From CAVTYH01 sp963738835 (GTDB lineage Bacteria; Planctomycetota; Planctomycetia; Pirellulales; JADZDJ01): a DNA stretch of 64,000 nucleotides. The notes under the pieces were generated by a model. The model did not search any database. It had not been told where the DNA came from and saw nothing but the letters and a program-made list of their open reading frames with translations. The translations under genes and the position numbers were made by a program. Below are positions 19,699 to 28,900 of the stretch, piece after piece. Position 1 is the stretch's first letter; each line of letters begins with the position of its first letter. Where the stretch lies: contig CAVTYH010000007.1 in NCBI GenBank assembly GCA_963738835.1, forward strand, positions 186,001 through 250,000. Direction: 5' to 3'.

Positions 19699-19846
19699 GC
19701 ACAGATCGCGACGACGAGACGCTGAGCGTTACGACCCAAATCGTTAGTTGCCGCCACAGGCACGCCCGACCAAGTTCAGGGCTTTAACCTCTTGAACTTG
19801 TGCATGAAGGACGTAATTTGCACAGTCACGAGCCAGGAAAAATCCA

Positions 19847-21511
19847 ATGTCGATTTCAATCTTGCTTGGACTGTTACTGGCCTTGCTTCTCGTACAGATT
19901 CTTGTGTCCGCCGGCTCGATTTGGATCGTGGCGAAGATTCTGCGCGTCGGCGGAACAACTTTCAGCACGTGTCTTAGAATTACAGGCTGCGTTTTTGCCG
20001 TAAATCTGCTTGCACTGCCGATCACCATCTGGCTGTCGAACCAGGGAGTTGCCGGCGCGATTATTAATAATGCGGTTTTCGCGCTTGTTCTGCTTCTTGC
20101 GACAACCATCGGCGTTTTGGTCGTCTATTGGTGGATATTCAAGCGTGGTTTGCAATGCTCGGGCAAGAAGGCGGTCGCGGTCACGACAATTTGGTTGCTA
20201 GTCAGTACTTCGATCGGCTTAGGTCTGGCATTCACTTTTAGGAAGTATGCCTGCGAAGCGTTTGTCGTGCCCAGTGGGTCCATGGCTACCAATATCATCG
20301 GAACGCACTGCAACGTAGTCTGCGAGAATTGTGGATACGAATATTCCGTCAGCATGTCCGATCGGTTCGATGAAAAAGGACGGATGCGTCAACTGGTCGG
20401 AATTAAACACGCCACTTGCCCCAATTGTGGTCATGGCGCCGACCTGGATGATCTTGCAGACATTGCGGGAGGCGATCGTGTGATCGTCGATAAAGCGTCT
20501 TCGCCAAAGCGCTGGGATGCAGCCGTCTATCGACAGCCACAAGATCGGTCGATTTTTTACGTGCATCGGCTCGTCGGGCTTCCAGGTGAAAACTTCGCCA
20601 TAGCCGATGGCGATGTTTTTATCGATGGCACGCGATTGTCGAAGAAGCCGGACGAACTGCTCGATTTGTGGTTTCCCGTACATGACACGAGTTTCATTCC
20701 CAAAACGACTGACGAGAACGCGCCGCGCTGGGAATCGGAGAATGGTCATTGGAAATCTAACAAAAGGAGTTGGAGCTTCTCTGGCGCAGCCGGTGGCTCT
20801 GGGAGTTTGAAATTTCAAGGCAAGCTGACCGATCGTTTGGCGTATAACGCACAGACCATTGGTGGATTCATGGGAGACGTCGAAGCGGAAGATACACCCG
20901 TGGGCGACATTCAAGTGGTTTGCAATGTCGCGCATTTCAGCGGAGAAGGACCCTGGGAAATTCTCTGGGAATTCGATGGCCGCACGGTGAAATGCGAACT
21001 GCTGCCTAATCGCAAAGTCACTCTGACTGCCCAGTGGCAGAATCAGCCGAAGGGCAATGCATCCGACGCACTCACTTCCAGCGGCCAGTTGCCGAAGGAC
21101 GCGGCAGGCTCAAGCATCGGCCTGGCGGTTCGAGACGGATTTGCCTACGTGCTCGAAAATGGCCGGCCATGCCTTTCACTTCAGATTGCTTCGCCGCAGC
21201 TCGAAGATGTTCCGCGGCATCTGGCTTTATCTTCTGGCACTCTGTCGGTCCAGGCCGAAAACTGCGAACTGGTGATCGAACGCATCCAGATTGCACGTGA
21301 TGTCTATTATGTGCATCCTGATGGTCCTGGTAAGTTTTTGGCTTGGGAGCGGTACTCCAAACAACTGGGCTCAAACGAATGTTTCTTGCTCGGCGATAAC
21401 AGCACCCGTGCCGCCGATTCCCGCTACCGAGGGCCAAGCCAGATGAACGACATCATCGGCATCGCTCGTTTTCGCTACTGGCCACCAAACAGGTGGCATG
21501 CTTTTCATTAA
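19847..21511 (+). CDS. lepB: Signal peptidase I (S26) with zinc-ribbon insertion and Lys-to-His change
   Basis: 554 residues. Several N-terminal helices (about 1-135) precede the S26 domain. Box B is VVPSGSMATN with nucleophile Ser145. A zinc-ribbon-like insertion follows: Cys159/Cys162 (CENCGY) and Cys191/Cys194 (CPNCGH). The box that normally reads Y-V-K-R-L-V-G-L-P-G-E is YVHRLVGLPGEN, with His240 where the general-base Lys is expected. Box E is FLLGDNSTRAADSRYRG. Between them lies an unusual insertion of about 190 residues (about 295-485) with a beta-rich, lectin-like look. Planctomycete S26 proteins often carry the zinc ribbon; His at the Lys position is typical of ER-type or SipW-type enzymes, not of bacterial P-type. 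Intact frame, start at 19847. Confidence 0.88.
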   Translation: MSISILLGLLLALLLVQILVSAGSIWIVAKILRVGGTTFSTCLRITGCVFAVNLLALPITIWLSNQGVAGAIINNAVFALVLLLATTIGVLVVYWWIFKRGLQCSGKKAVAVTTIWLLVSTSIGLGLAFTFRKYACEAFVVPSGSMATNIIGTHCNVVCENCGYEYSVSMSDRFDEKGRMRQLVGIKHATCPNCGHGADLDDLADIAGGDRVIVDKASSPKRWDAAVYRQPQDRSIFYVHRLVGLPGENFAIADGDVFIDGTRLSKKPDELLDLWFPVHDTSFIPKTTDENAPRWESENGHWKSNKRSWSFSGAAGGSGSLKFQGKLTDRLAYNAQTIGGFMGDVEAEDTPVGDIQVVCNVAHFSGEGPWEILWEFDGRTVKCELLPNRKVTLTAQWQNQPKGNASDALTSSGQLPKDAAGSSIGLAVRDGFAYVLENGRPCLSLQIASPQLEDVPRHLALSSGTLSVQAENCELVIERIQIARDVYYVHPDGPGKFLAWERYSKQLGSNECFLLGDNSTRAADSRYRGPSQMNDIIGIARFRYWPPNRWHAFH

Positions 21512-22086
21512 TTGCAAGTGCGAGCCGCTGGAGTGATGGCCCAGTTACGGTCTTTATTTTTATACATAGGTACAGTATAATTCAGGCCTGAAGCTTAGAG
21601 AGCTTGCAGCCTCTGGGCCTGCGCGACGTAACCACGGCTACTCAAAGCGTTTTCTCAGCGCCCGCTAGCCGGCTGGCAGCCGAATGTATGACGCAGAACA
21701 TCACGACAAAACTGGAATCAACCATCACGCGATGTAAATCGGCAATGCCACGGAAGTTGCGGGCGATTAAACCTACACGGCGTTCCGCGAAATATGACAA
21801 TTCACGCGTTAAACCGCATTTAAACATGATCTTATCGCGACATAATTCCAACCTATTTTGTCGCGTTGGCCACGACGAAGCCACGGGATTTTTCGTACCA
21901 GAGGGAGATCAATGCCGACAAAAGTCGGCAATTGTGTCCACAAATAATGAGGCCCCCAGCGCAAGCGACAAAATTCAAGAGGCCGTAAATTGTCGAGCGA
22001 AGTCTGCCTCGGACGCGCGTCAATTTCGAAATCGCGGCGACAAAACTCGGCGCGTTAGGTCGCCGCGGCGATGGTACACTGGAAAT
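21512..22086. other. Intergenic stretch with palindrome, no recognisable gene
   Basis: 575 bases between lepB and the HEXXH gene. A TATAAT-like hexamer (21574-21580) is followed at once by a perfect 12-base palindrome TTCAGGCCTGAA (about 21581-21592), which could be an operator overlapping a promoter. The frame of the next gene stays open back to 21604, but the translated text before 22087 has no family look and the signal peptide starts at 22087. Confidence 0.4.
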
Positions 22087-23637
22087 ATGGTTGCCTTTGC
22101 GAGTTTCCGCCGCCGCAGTACGAACCGGCATTTACATGCCGTCGTCGTATGCTCGGCGGCGATGTTCTTAATGGCGGTCGTGGCCCCACAGGTCATAGCG
22201 GCGGAAAGTGCCACTGCGAAGCGATCGCAGCTTTACGCCGATTATTCGGCACAGCTGAAGGAATTGGCCGCGTGGTGCGATTCCAACTCGCTCGCGCATC
22301 AAGCGGAGTTCACGCGGGCCTGGTTGCCGAAGCGTGATCCGATGATGGATTATGTGTTCACGTTGCCCGAAAGCAGTGCGGCGCCTAGCACGCTGGTCAA
22401 TTCGACCGCAGCGCAGCAGTGGTGGAGCCGATTCAGCGAATTCCGCCATCAGCAGGCAGAAAAGCTGATCGATCTGGCCGATGCCGCGCTCAAAGCCAAA
22501 CAGCCGGCGCTGGCATTTGAGCTAGTGCGCGAAACCGTGCGCGAAAACCCGGATCACGAGCGCGGCCGGAAAATTCTCGGCCAGCAGCGCGAACAAGATC
22601 GTTGGGTCAGTGCCGAAACCGCGCGACGAATGCGGGCCGGTCAGGTGTGGAGCGAGAAGTTTGGCTGGCTGACGGCCGATCAGTTGCCGCGCTACGAACG
22701 TGGCATGCGATTTTACCGGGGTCGGTGGGTCGAGGCCGCCGAAGACGCCCGCTTGCACAGCAATATCCGCAATAGCTGGCGCATCGAGACCGATCATTAT
22801 TCGGTTGAAACCAACCACAGCCTGGAAGAAGGGGTGCGGCTGGCCGAGCGGCTGGAAAAGTTGTTCGACGTCTGGCAGCAAACGTTCCTCACCTACTACA
22901 CTCCGCCGGGAGAAATCGACCGCTGGTTTGCAGCGCGCAGCGAAGCGACAAGCGCCGATTCAAAGGCCAGTGGTAAATCGTTTGGTAGTGCCGCGCCGCG
23001 AAAGTTGTTTGAAATCGTGTTTTTCCGCAACAAGCAAGAATATGTCGAGTTCTTGCAGCAGGCCGAGCCGCAAATCGGCATGTCACTGGGCTTTTATTCT
23101 GACCGCGCGAAAACGGCGTACTTCTTTGCCGGCGACGAACAGTACGACGGCACGTTGTATCACGAGGCCACGCATCAGTTGTTTCGCGAACTGCGGCCCA
23201 GCGCCATCGATCCGGGCCGGAAAAATAATTTTTGGATCGTCGAGGGCATCGCTTGCTACATGGAATCATTCGCCGAGCACCAGTTGCTTGCCGACGAACC
23301 GTATGGATCGTACATCACCATCGGCGGCGAAAACGCCGGCCGTGTGCCGGCGGCACGCAAGCGGCTGCTCGAAGACAACTTCTATGTGCCGCTGCGCGAG
23401 CTGGTTGGCTATGGCATGACCGCTTTGCAACACGAGCCACGCTTGCCGATGATTTACAGCCAGAGCACCGGCCTGGCGCTATTTCTGATGCACGCCGACG
23501 GCGCTGGCTATCGACCGGCGCTCATGGATTATCTCAGCGCCGTCTACACGGGCCATGCCAATCTCGACACGCTGGAAAAACTGACCGGCCAGCGCTATGA
23601 AGAACTCGATCGGCAATATCGCGCGTTCCTGAAGTGA
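22087..23637 (+). CDS. Exported HEXXH protein, DUF1570-like putative zinc peptidase
   Basis: 516 residues from the ATG at 22087, placed just before a signal peptide (LHAVVVCSAAMFLMAVVAPQ, then VIAAES). The C-terminal half holds LYHEATHQLFREL with His359-Glu360-x-x-His363 and, 28 residues on, FWIVEGIACYMES whose Glu could be the third zinc ligand, as in gluzincins. RIETDHYSVETNHSLEEGVR earlier is the usual DUF1570 context, and a middle segment (LADAALKAKQPALAFELVRE, TVRENPDHERGRKIL) looks TPR-like. Substrate unknown. A longer in-frame start is possible but would bury the signal peptide. Confidence 0.8.
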   Translation: MVAFASFRRRSTNRHLHAVVVCSAAMFLMAVVAPQVIAAESATAKRSQLYADYSAQLKELAAWCDSNSLAHQAEFTRAWLPKRDPMMDYVFTLPESSAAPSTLVNSTAAQQWWSRFSEFRHQQAEKLIDLADAALKAKQPALAFELVRETVRENPDHERGRKILGQQREQDRWVSAETARRMRAGQVWSEKFGWLTADQLPRYERGMRFYRGRWVEAAEDARLHSNIRNSWRIETDHYSVETNHSLEEGVRLAERLEKLFDVWQQTFLTYYTPPGEIDRWFAARSEATSADSKASGKSFGSAAPRKLFEIVFFRNKQEYVEFLQQAEPQIGMSLGFYSDRAKTAYFFAGDEQYDGTLYHEATHQLFRELRPSAIDPGRKNNFWIVEGIACYMESFAEHQLLADEPYGSYITIGGENAGRVPAARKRLLEDNFYVPLRELVGYGMTALQHEPRLPMIYSQSTGLALFLMHADGAGYRPALMDYLSAVYTGHANLDTLEKLTGQRYEELDRQYRAFLK

Positions 23638-23892
23638 CGGCCAATTTTGCTGTGTTATCACATGGTGCAAATCGCTGGAACGAAAATCTGTTTGTTAGAA
23701 ATCTAGCGCTGATCAAACAAATCAGGTGCTTGCGCAACGCTATCACATTCGACTGTGAACGTCTCGTTAGCGCGCTAATCGCATCTTAGCGCAAGAGACA
23801 CGCGATTCTTAACCGCAGCTTATCGCTTGCTCATCTTGGCCTGTCAGATTGTCGCGAACTCAACTCGCGACTCTTTCAGGAAAACCAAACGA

Positions 23893-25077
23893 ATGGATGC
23901 CAAGCACCGCTGGTCTGATAGGGCGCAGGCAGCGCTGCCATCTGCTACGCGGTTGCCCGGTGTTGGGATCGACCGGGGTTTCACCCTGGTCGAATTGTTA
24001 GTGGTCATTTCGATCATTGGCATTTTGGTGGCGCTTACGATGCCGGCGTTGTCGTCGGCCCGAGAAAGTGCTCGATCGGCCACGTGCAAAAGCAATTTAC
24101 GCCAGTTTTATATGGGTCTTTCGGCCGTCGCCGAGCGCAAGAAAATCTGGTGTACGGGCGCATTCGACTGGAAGCGCGATGGCTGCGTGACGGAAATCGG
24201 CTGGGTCGCCGACCTTGCGAACATGGGAATCTTGCCGGGGAAAATGTTGTGCCCCTCCAACGCTGAATCGATTAGCGCCACCTACGACAGCCTGCTGAAC
24301 GAAACCGATCCAGCAACCTTCAGTTGCAAAAGCAACAAATCTGGCAGCCCGGCGTCGAATTTTCCCGATGGATCGCCGAAAGTGAATCCTTGCCGCAAGC
24401 TCCTGGGCGATTATCCGGGCTCATCGGGAGTTATGCCCGCCGATGATGCGCGCCGGGCTTTCGTAGAAGAGGCGATTTACAACGCGGGCTACAACACCAA
24501 TTACGCGGCCACTTGGTATCTCGTGCGGAGCGACGTGATGCTCGACGATCACGGCAATTTGCGCAACACGGCGGGTAGCGCCTGCACCACGGCGGTGAGT
24601 CCGTTGGAACGGCATTGCACTTCGGGGCCATTGCGGCAGGCCAGGTCCGATTCATCCGGCGTCGCCTCCAGCGTGATCCCGTTTTTCGGCGATGCGGGAA
24701 CGACCAGCAAGTTCCTGACCGCATCAGTCGGACCGCATGCGGCGGGCCAGCTAATGCTGGAATCGTTTACGCACGGCCCCATCAGTAAGTCGACCGGCGC
24801 ATTGCCGACATTTTCTGCAACGACAACCTACGACGGCCCCAGCGGCTGGTGGGCTGGCTGGAAAGACACGTTGCAAGATTACCGTCAGTTTGGCGTACCG
24901 CACGCCAACACGTGCAACATCTTGTTTGCCGACGGCAGCGTGCGCGATTTCCGCGACAACAATCGTGACGGACTGTTGAACGAAGGCTTTCCGGCGGGCT
25001 ACGGTTTTGCCGACGACACCGTCGATTTACCGGCGAGTGATGTATTCAGCAAATATCACTTGTCGGTGGACGATTGA
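23893..25077 (+). CDS. Type II/IV prepilin-like protein with H-X9-DG tail, first copy
   Basis: 394 residues. A 29-residue basic leader ends at the class III prepilin cleavage site (DRG, then FTLVELLVVISIIGILVALT), followed by SARESARSATCKSNLRQFY as in the DUF1559 family. The C-terminus carries the H-X9-DG motif (HANTCNILFADGSVRDF) and an EF-hand-like loop DNNRDGLLNE. Paired Cys residues are frequent (CTGAFDWKRDGC, SACTTAVSPLERHC). Such proteins are secretion pseudopilins or surface proteins cleaved by a prepilin peptidase. It is followed by a paralog at 25242 and then by a lipoprotein and a PilM-domain gene. Confidence 0.9.
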   Translation: MDAKHRWSDRAQAALPSATRLPGVGIDRGFTLVELLVVISIIGILVALTMPALSSARESARSATCKSNLRQFYMGLSAVAERKKIWCTGAFDWKRDGCVTEIGWVADLANMGILPGKMLCPSNAESISATYDSLLNETDPATFSCKSNKSGSPASNFPDGSPKVNPCRKLLGDYPGSSGVMPADDARRAFVEEAIYNAGYNTNYAATWYLVRSDVMLDDHGNLRNTAGSACTTAVSPLERHCTSGPLRQARSDSSGVASSVIPFFGDAGTTSKFLTASVGPHAAGQLMLESFTHGPISKSTGALPTFSATTTYDGPSGWWAGWKDTLQDYRQFGVPHANTCNILFADGSVRDFRDNNRDGLLNEGFPAGYGFADDTVDLPASDVFSKYHLSVDD

Positions 25078-25241
25078 GCTTTGTACGACAACGACCATCA
25101 AGAGAAAGGAGGTGCAGCCGACATCTGAAGCCATCAAGCATCGTAACCGCCGCACGTGATTGTGCGTGGGCAACAGTCGGTAGAGATAGGCATGATATCG
25201 AGTATTTTCTAAGGAAACGAACTATCGTGGGAGAATCAGGA

Positions 25242-26519
25242 ATGAAAAGTCAGCAGCGAAAAATTAGCGGTTTTACACTGGTGGAGATGTTGGTGGTGAT
25301 CACCATCATCGCCATTTTGGCGGCCTTGTTGCTGCCGGCACTGGGGGCAGCGCGGGAAGCAGCCCGCGGCACGCAGTGCAAAGCGAACTTGCGTCAGTTC
25401 TTCATCAGCGTTTCGACCTTCGCCGATCGTGACCCGCAGACGAAGTTTGCCAGCTCGGGGGCGTGGGATGGCAAGCGTGATGGTTGCTTGGATAGCTATG
25501 GCTGGGTGGCCGACATGGTGAATGCCGGCGCCGGTAAGCCCGCCGAAATGCTTTGCCCCAGCAATCCCAACACGGCGTCGGAAAAATACAACGATTATTT
25601 GGGCGTCGCGACGGTCCCTGCGGCCGACGGGGGTGATCCTGCCAAAGTCGCGTGCGGCGCCTGCTCGGCGGCCGTGTATGGCGCTGCTACCGATAAGGCT
25701 CAGTGGCTCGCCGATAATCTGCTCAACAAGGGTTACAGCACCAACTACATGACCACTTGGTTCTTTTCGCGAACCGGTCCCAGACTAAACATCGTCCCTA
25801 CCGTGACGGGCGGCAACCTCACCGCCATGGTGATCAACTATCCGGCCGGTGCGGCTCCCATTAACTCGATTAAGGGGGTGCTCGGAACTCGCAATGCGCT
25901 AACTCGAAACATTGTCGATCGAAGCCCGCAGAGCTCGACAACCATTCCGATTATGGGCGATGCCAATCCGGGTGATCAGAAAGAAGCCTTCCTCGAAGCT
26001 GACATTAAGGGTCCGGACGGAGTTACGGTCACACTGGCGGCTGGTTCGCGCTTGGTGGAAAGCTTCAGCGATGGTCCGTGCGCCCGAGTTGCCCTCGCCG
26101 GCAAGCTCGATCCTTGGGGCAAGAACACCGATAAGATTGCCCTGGATGCATCGAATCTGAATACTACGCCAACTTATGCCGTCAATGTTTACCAAGACGA
26201 ACAGGGATCGCCCGGCGTGCCGCCGAAGGCAACCCTCGATAATTTGCAAGATTATCGCGACTTCGGACCGGTGCATGGTGGCGGCAAAGGTGCCGGCTGC
26301 AACATTTTATTTGCTGACGGCAGTATCAAAACGTTCGTCGACATCAACGGCGACGGTTACTTGAACCCTGGTTTTGACATCAGCACCAACAATACGACGA
26401 TTACCCAATTCCAGGGGACCGGTTACACGGACAACATTGTTGAACTTGACCGCGCGGCGGTGTTTTCCGGCGTGTTTCTGGACCGCGTCAATCTGAATAA
26501 GCTCAACCTCGATCAATAA
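25242..26519 (+). CDS. Type II/IV prepilin-like protein with H-X9-DG tail, second copy
   Basis: 425 residues, paralogous to the protein at 23893. Short leader MKSQQRKISG, then FTLVEMLVVITIIAILAALL and GAAREAARGTQCKANLRQFF. Shared features include W(D/K)xKRDGC, GWVADMVN, EMLCPSN, TNYMTTWFFSRT, the tail GAGCNILFADGSIKTF and an EF-hand-like DINGDGYLNPGF. ATG at 25242 chosen because it directly gives the basic prepilin leader; AGGA lies just upstream. A strong terminator follows at 26562. Confidence 0.9.
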   Translation: MKSQQRKISGFTLVEMLVVITIIAILAALLLPALGAAREAARGTQCKANLRQFFISVSTFADRDPQTKFASSGAWDGKRDGCLDSYGWVADMVNAGAGKPAEMLCPSNPNTASEKYNDYLGVATVPAADGGDPAKVACGACSAAVYGAATDKAQWLADNLLNKGYSTNYMTTWFFSRTGPRLNIVPTVTGGNLTAMVINYPAGAAPINSIKGVLGTRNALTRNIVDRSPQSSTTIPIMGDANPGDQKEAFLEADIKGPDGVTVTLAAGSRLVESFSDGPCARVALAGKLDPWGKNTDKIALDASNLNTTPTYAVNVYQDEQGSPGVPPKATLDNLQDYRDFGPVHGGGKGAGCNILFADGSIKTFVDINGDGYLNPGFDISTNNTTITQFQGTGYTDNIVELDRAAVFSGVFLDRVNLNKLNLDQ

Positions 26520-26561
26520 ATCGTCGTCAGAGCTGTTTTGATTCGTTGTTTAGTGATTCCG

Positions 26562-26601
26562 ATCCCGGAGCAGCCGCCTAAGCTGCTCCGGGATTCTTGC
26601 G
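26562..26601 (+). terminator. Rho-independent terminator after the second prepilin gene
   Basis: A 13-bp perfect stem, ATCCCGGAGCAGC (26562-26574) with GCTGCTCCGGGAT (26582-26594), around a seven-base loop and followed by a short T-rich run. It lies 43 bases after the stop of the prepilin gene and ahead of the lipoprotein gene. Confidence 0.8.
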
Positions 26602-26639
26602 CTTCCGCACAATTTGTATCTCCGGCTGAGAAAAATGTG

Positions 26640-28804
26640 ATGCTTTGCTTTCACAGTCCACCGAATCTGCTTGGATGCCGGGCATCGCTTGTCTGGCTGA
26701 TCGGATTGCTGTGCGCCATTGCCGTCTTCACCTGTGCCGGCTGTGATCGTGCCCCGTATGTTCCGCCGCCGCGGCTCGTGGAATATCCCGAGGAGGAAAC
26801 TCCCGCGGCCGCTCCTGCAAAAACTGCAACGGTGCCAGCCAAGAGCGCTGTTCAGCCTGCGGCCAAGAAACCCGCTGTCGATCCAAAAACAGTGGCGCCG
26901 GTATACATCGGACGTGATGACGATGGCCCGCAGTCGACTCAGGCTTCCGTGTCTAAGTCGGAATTTCCTTTAGACAACGCCGAGTGGCTCCCCGCCGATT
27001 TCAGAGCCGCCCGCCAAAAGCACTCTCCCAAATTATTGCAATCCGTCCGCCAACTAGGCCCGGGCAATGAGTTCAATCCAGATGCAGACGAGAACGCGCG
27101 CTTGCTCGGGGAACTGTTGGAACCCCTTCCCGCGCCGCCAGCAGTTGCACCGGTCGCAAAACGAGTGCCCATCGGATATGACGATGTCGATGAGCCGCTC
27201 GTCACGACGGCGGTTACCATTCCTGGCTTGCGCAGATCATCGTCGAAACTTTGGGAATCAATGGCAGCACGGAAGCGCGCTCGGTGCTCAAGCGCATCCT
27301 CCTTGGCAACCAACCATGCGATCTGGACGATCGCACACTGACCAGCGCCGCACTGCGGACATTAATTGAGCACCGTGACGCACAGAACGAGCGAATCCTT
27401 TTGGCTGTGCTGACAGTGCCCGATTCCATTCGACCGCCAGGGCGCGGCCAGATGACCGCCGACCAATTGCATGAAGAATGCCTGCGACAAATGCGGCCAA
27501 TTGCCACGACGGACTTCAGGCTGCAATTGGCTCAGCGAGTTGCCCACGGAGTTTCGTCGTCAGCGAGCCGCCAGCGATTGCTCTCCTTGCTCAGCTCATC
27601 CGACCGCCAAAATCTTCCTGCCCAGGTCGAACTGTCGGTAAGTGGACATGTCGAATCGGGCGTGCAATCGACGCTGGATCGCCAGTTGGGACAAACCTGC
27701 CAACAGGTGCTCGAACGCTTGCTGCGGGCTACGTCTGTCGAGTGGAACGGAGCAAAGAACGGGTCTGTAACGGCCCGGGCGGGCGTTAATGAAAATCTCT
27801 CTCGCGAGCTGCCGTTCCCAGAAATTATGGAAACATTAGCGCATTTATGGCGGCTCGATTTTGCACAAACGCTGGCTGAGCGCATCGCTACCGCTGCCGA
27901 TACGCCGACCGACACTGCGCTGCTCACGCTGGCCATGAGCTTACCAAGCGACACAGTGCGTGCAGCACTCTTTCGACGTTGGAAAGACGCCTGGGTCGAG
28001 GAATCGTCCGTGGCCACGAGTCCCACCCTCTATAACGGTCCGCGAGATCCCGGTTTGGTTGCCGTTCTCAAACAATTGCCGCGCGAGGCGCCGGCCGCAA
28101 ATTTGCGAGTCGCTTCGATGCGTCAATACAGCGACACGCCGCAGGGCCAGCGAATGGCGAAGGAGCAGGCGGCCAAGAAGGCCTGGCTGTGCGCTTCCGA
28201 GAACCTTGTCCGGGCGCTCACCGATCGCTGCCGACAAATCGCGGAAAGTCAAGACAGTGCGGCCGCCGTGACGATTGCAACGACGCCAGTCGGTTCCGTC
28301 GCCGATTTCGACAAGCTGCTCGATTCTGCGACGCAGTCTCAATCCCCGGCAGAAGCCACCGCCAGATCGGATTCCAGCGATTCGGTGACGGCCAATTGCG
28401 GGTTGAAGCTGCACAAAGGCGCCCGCGTCAAAGCTGCCTATCACTTGAATTGGCCGGCCGATTTCCAGGGACATTTGTCAGGCTCTACACCTGGCCCCCT
28501 GGCAATTTGCTATCTGCGATTGGAATCGGAGAGTGAATTGGAACTGGTTGCCAGCTACTACTGCAAACAATTGAAGCTGGCCCTCGTGCGGACCATCGAC
28601 AATGGTCGCTGGATCGACGCGCTTACAAAACTCGACAGCCAGCGAATTCGATCCACCGATGTTTTGATTACACGGGTTGATAAAGATCCCGAAGTTCCCA
28701 GGAGAGGCGTGGCGGAGAAACTCGTGATTGATGTTTTGTGCATTGAAGTGGCCGACCCGGCGAGTGACAACCGAACTTCCGTCCCCCTGAACCAGGTGAA
28801 CTAG
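26640..28804 (+). CDS. Large lipoprotein with helical repeats, frameshifted
   Basis: About 721 residues after repair, no family recognised. The ATG at 26640 starts a lipoprotein signal (WLIGLLCAIAVFTCAGCDRA, lipidation at the second Cys of CAGC), then a Pro/Ala/Lys linker (ETPAAAPAKTATVPAKSA). One missing base at about 27218 separates VTTAVTIP from WLAQIIVETLGINGSTEARS; the second part is helical (SVLKRILLGNQPCDLDDRTL; LAHLWRLDFAQTLAERI) and ends with a beta-rich domain (GLKLHKGARVKAAYHLNWPA; DVLITRVDKDPEVPRRG). It lies between two prepilins and a PilM-domain gene, so a role in anchoring or gating a pilus-like machine is possible. Confidence 0.7.
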
Positions 28805-28900
28805 CCTCAACTCCCGCACCCTGGGCGCTGCGAATGATCGCCCGCTCAGAGCTGCAATTCGCGACACGAAGCCCGACGATGGATGGAATCCAAAGTGGTG

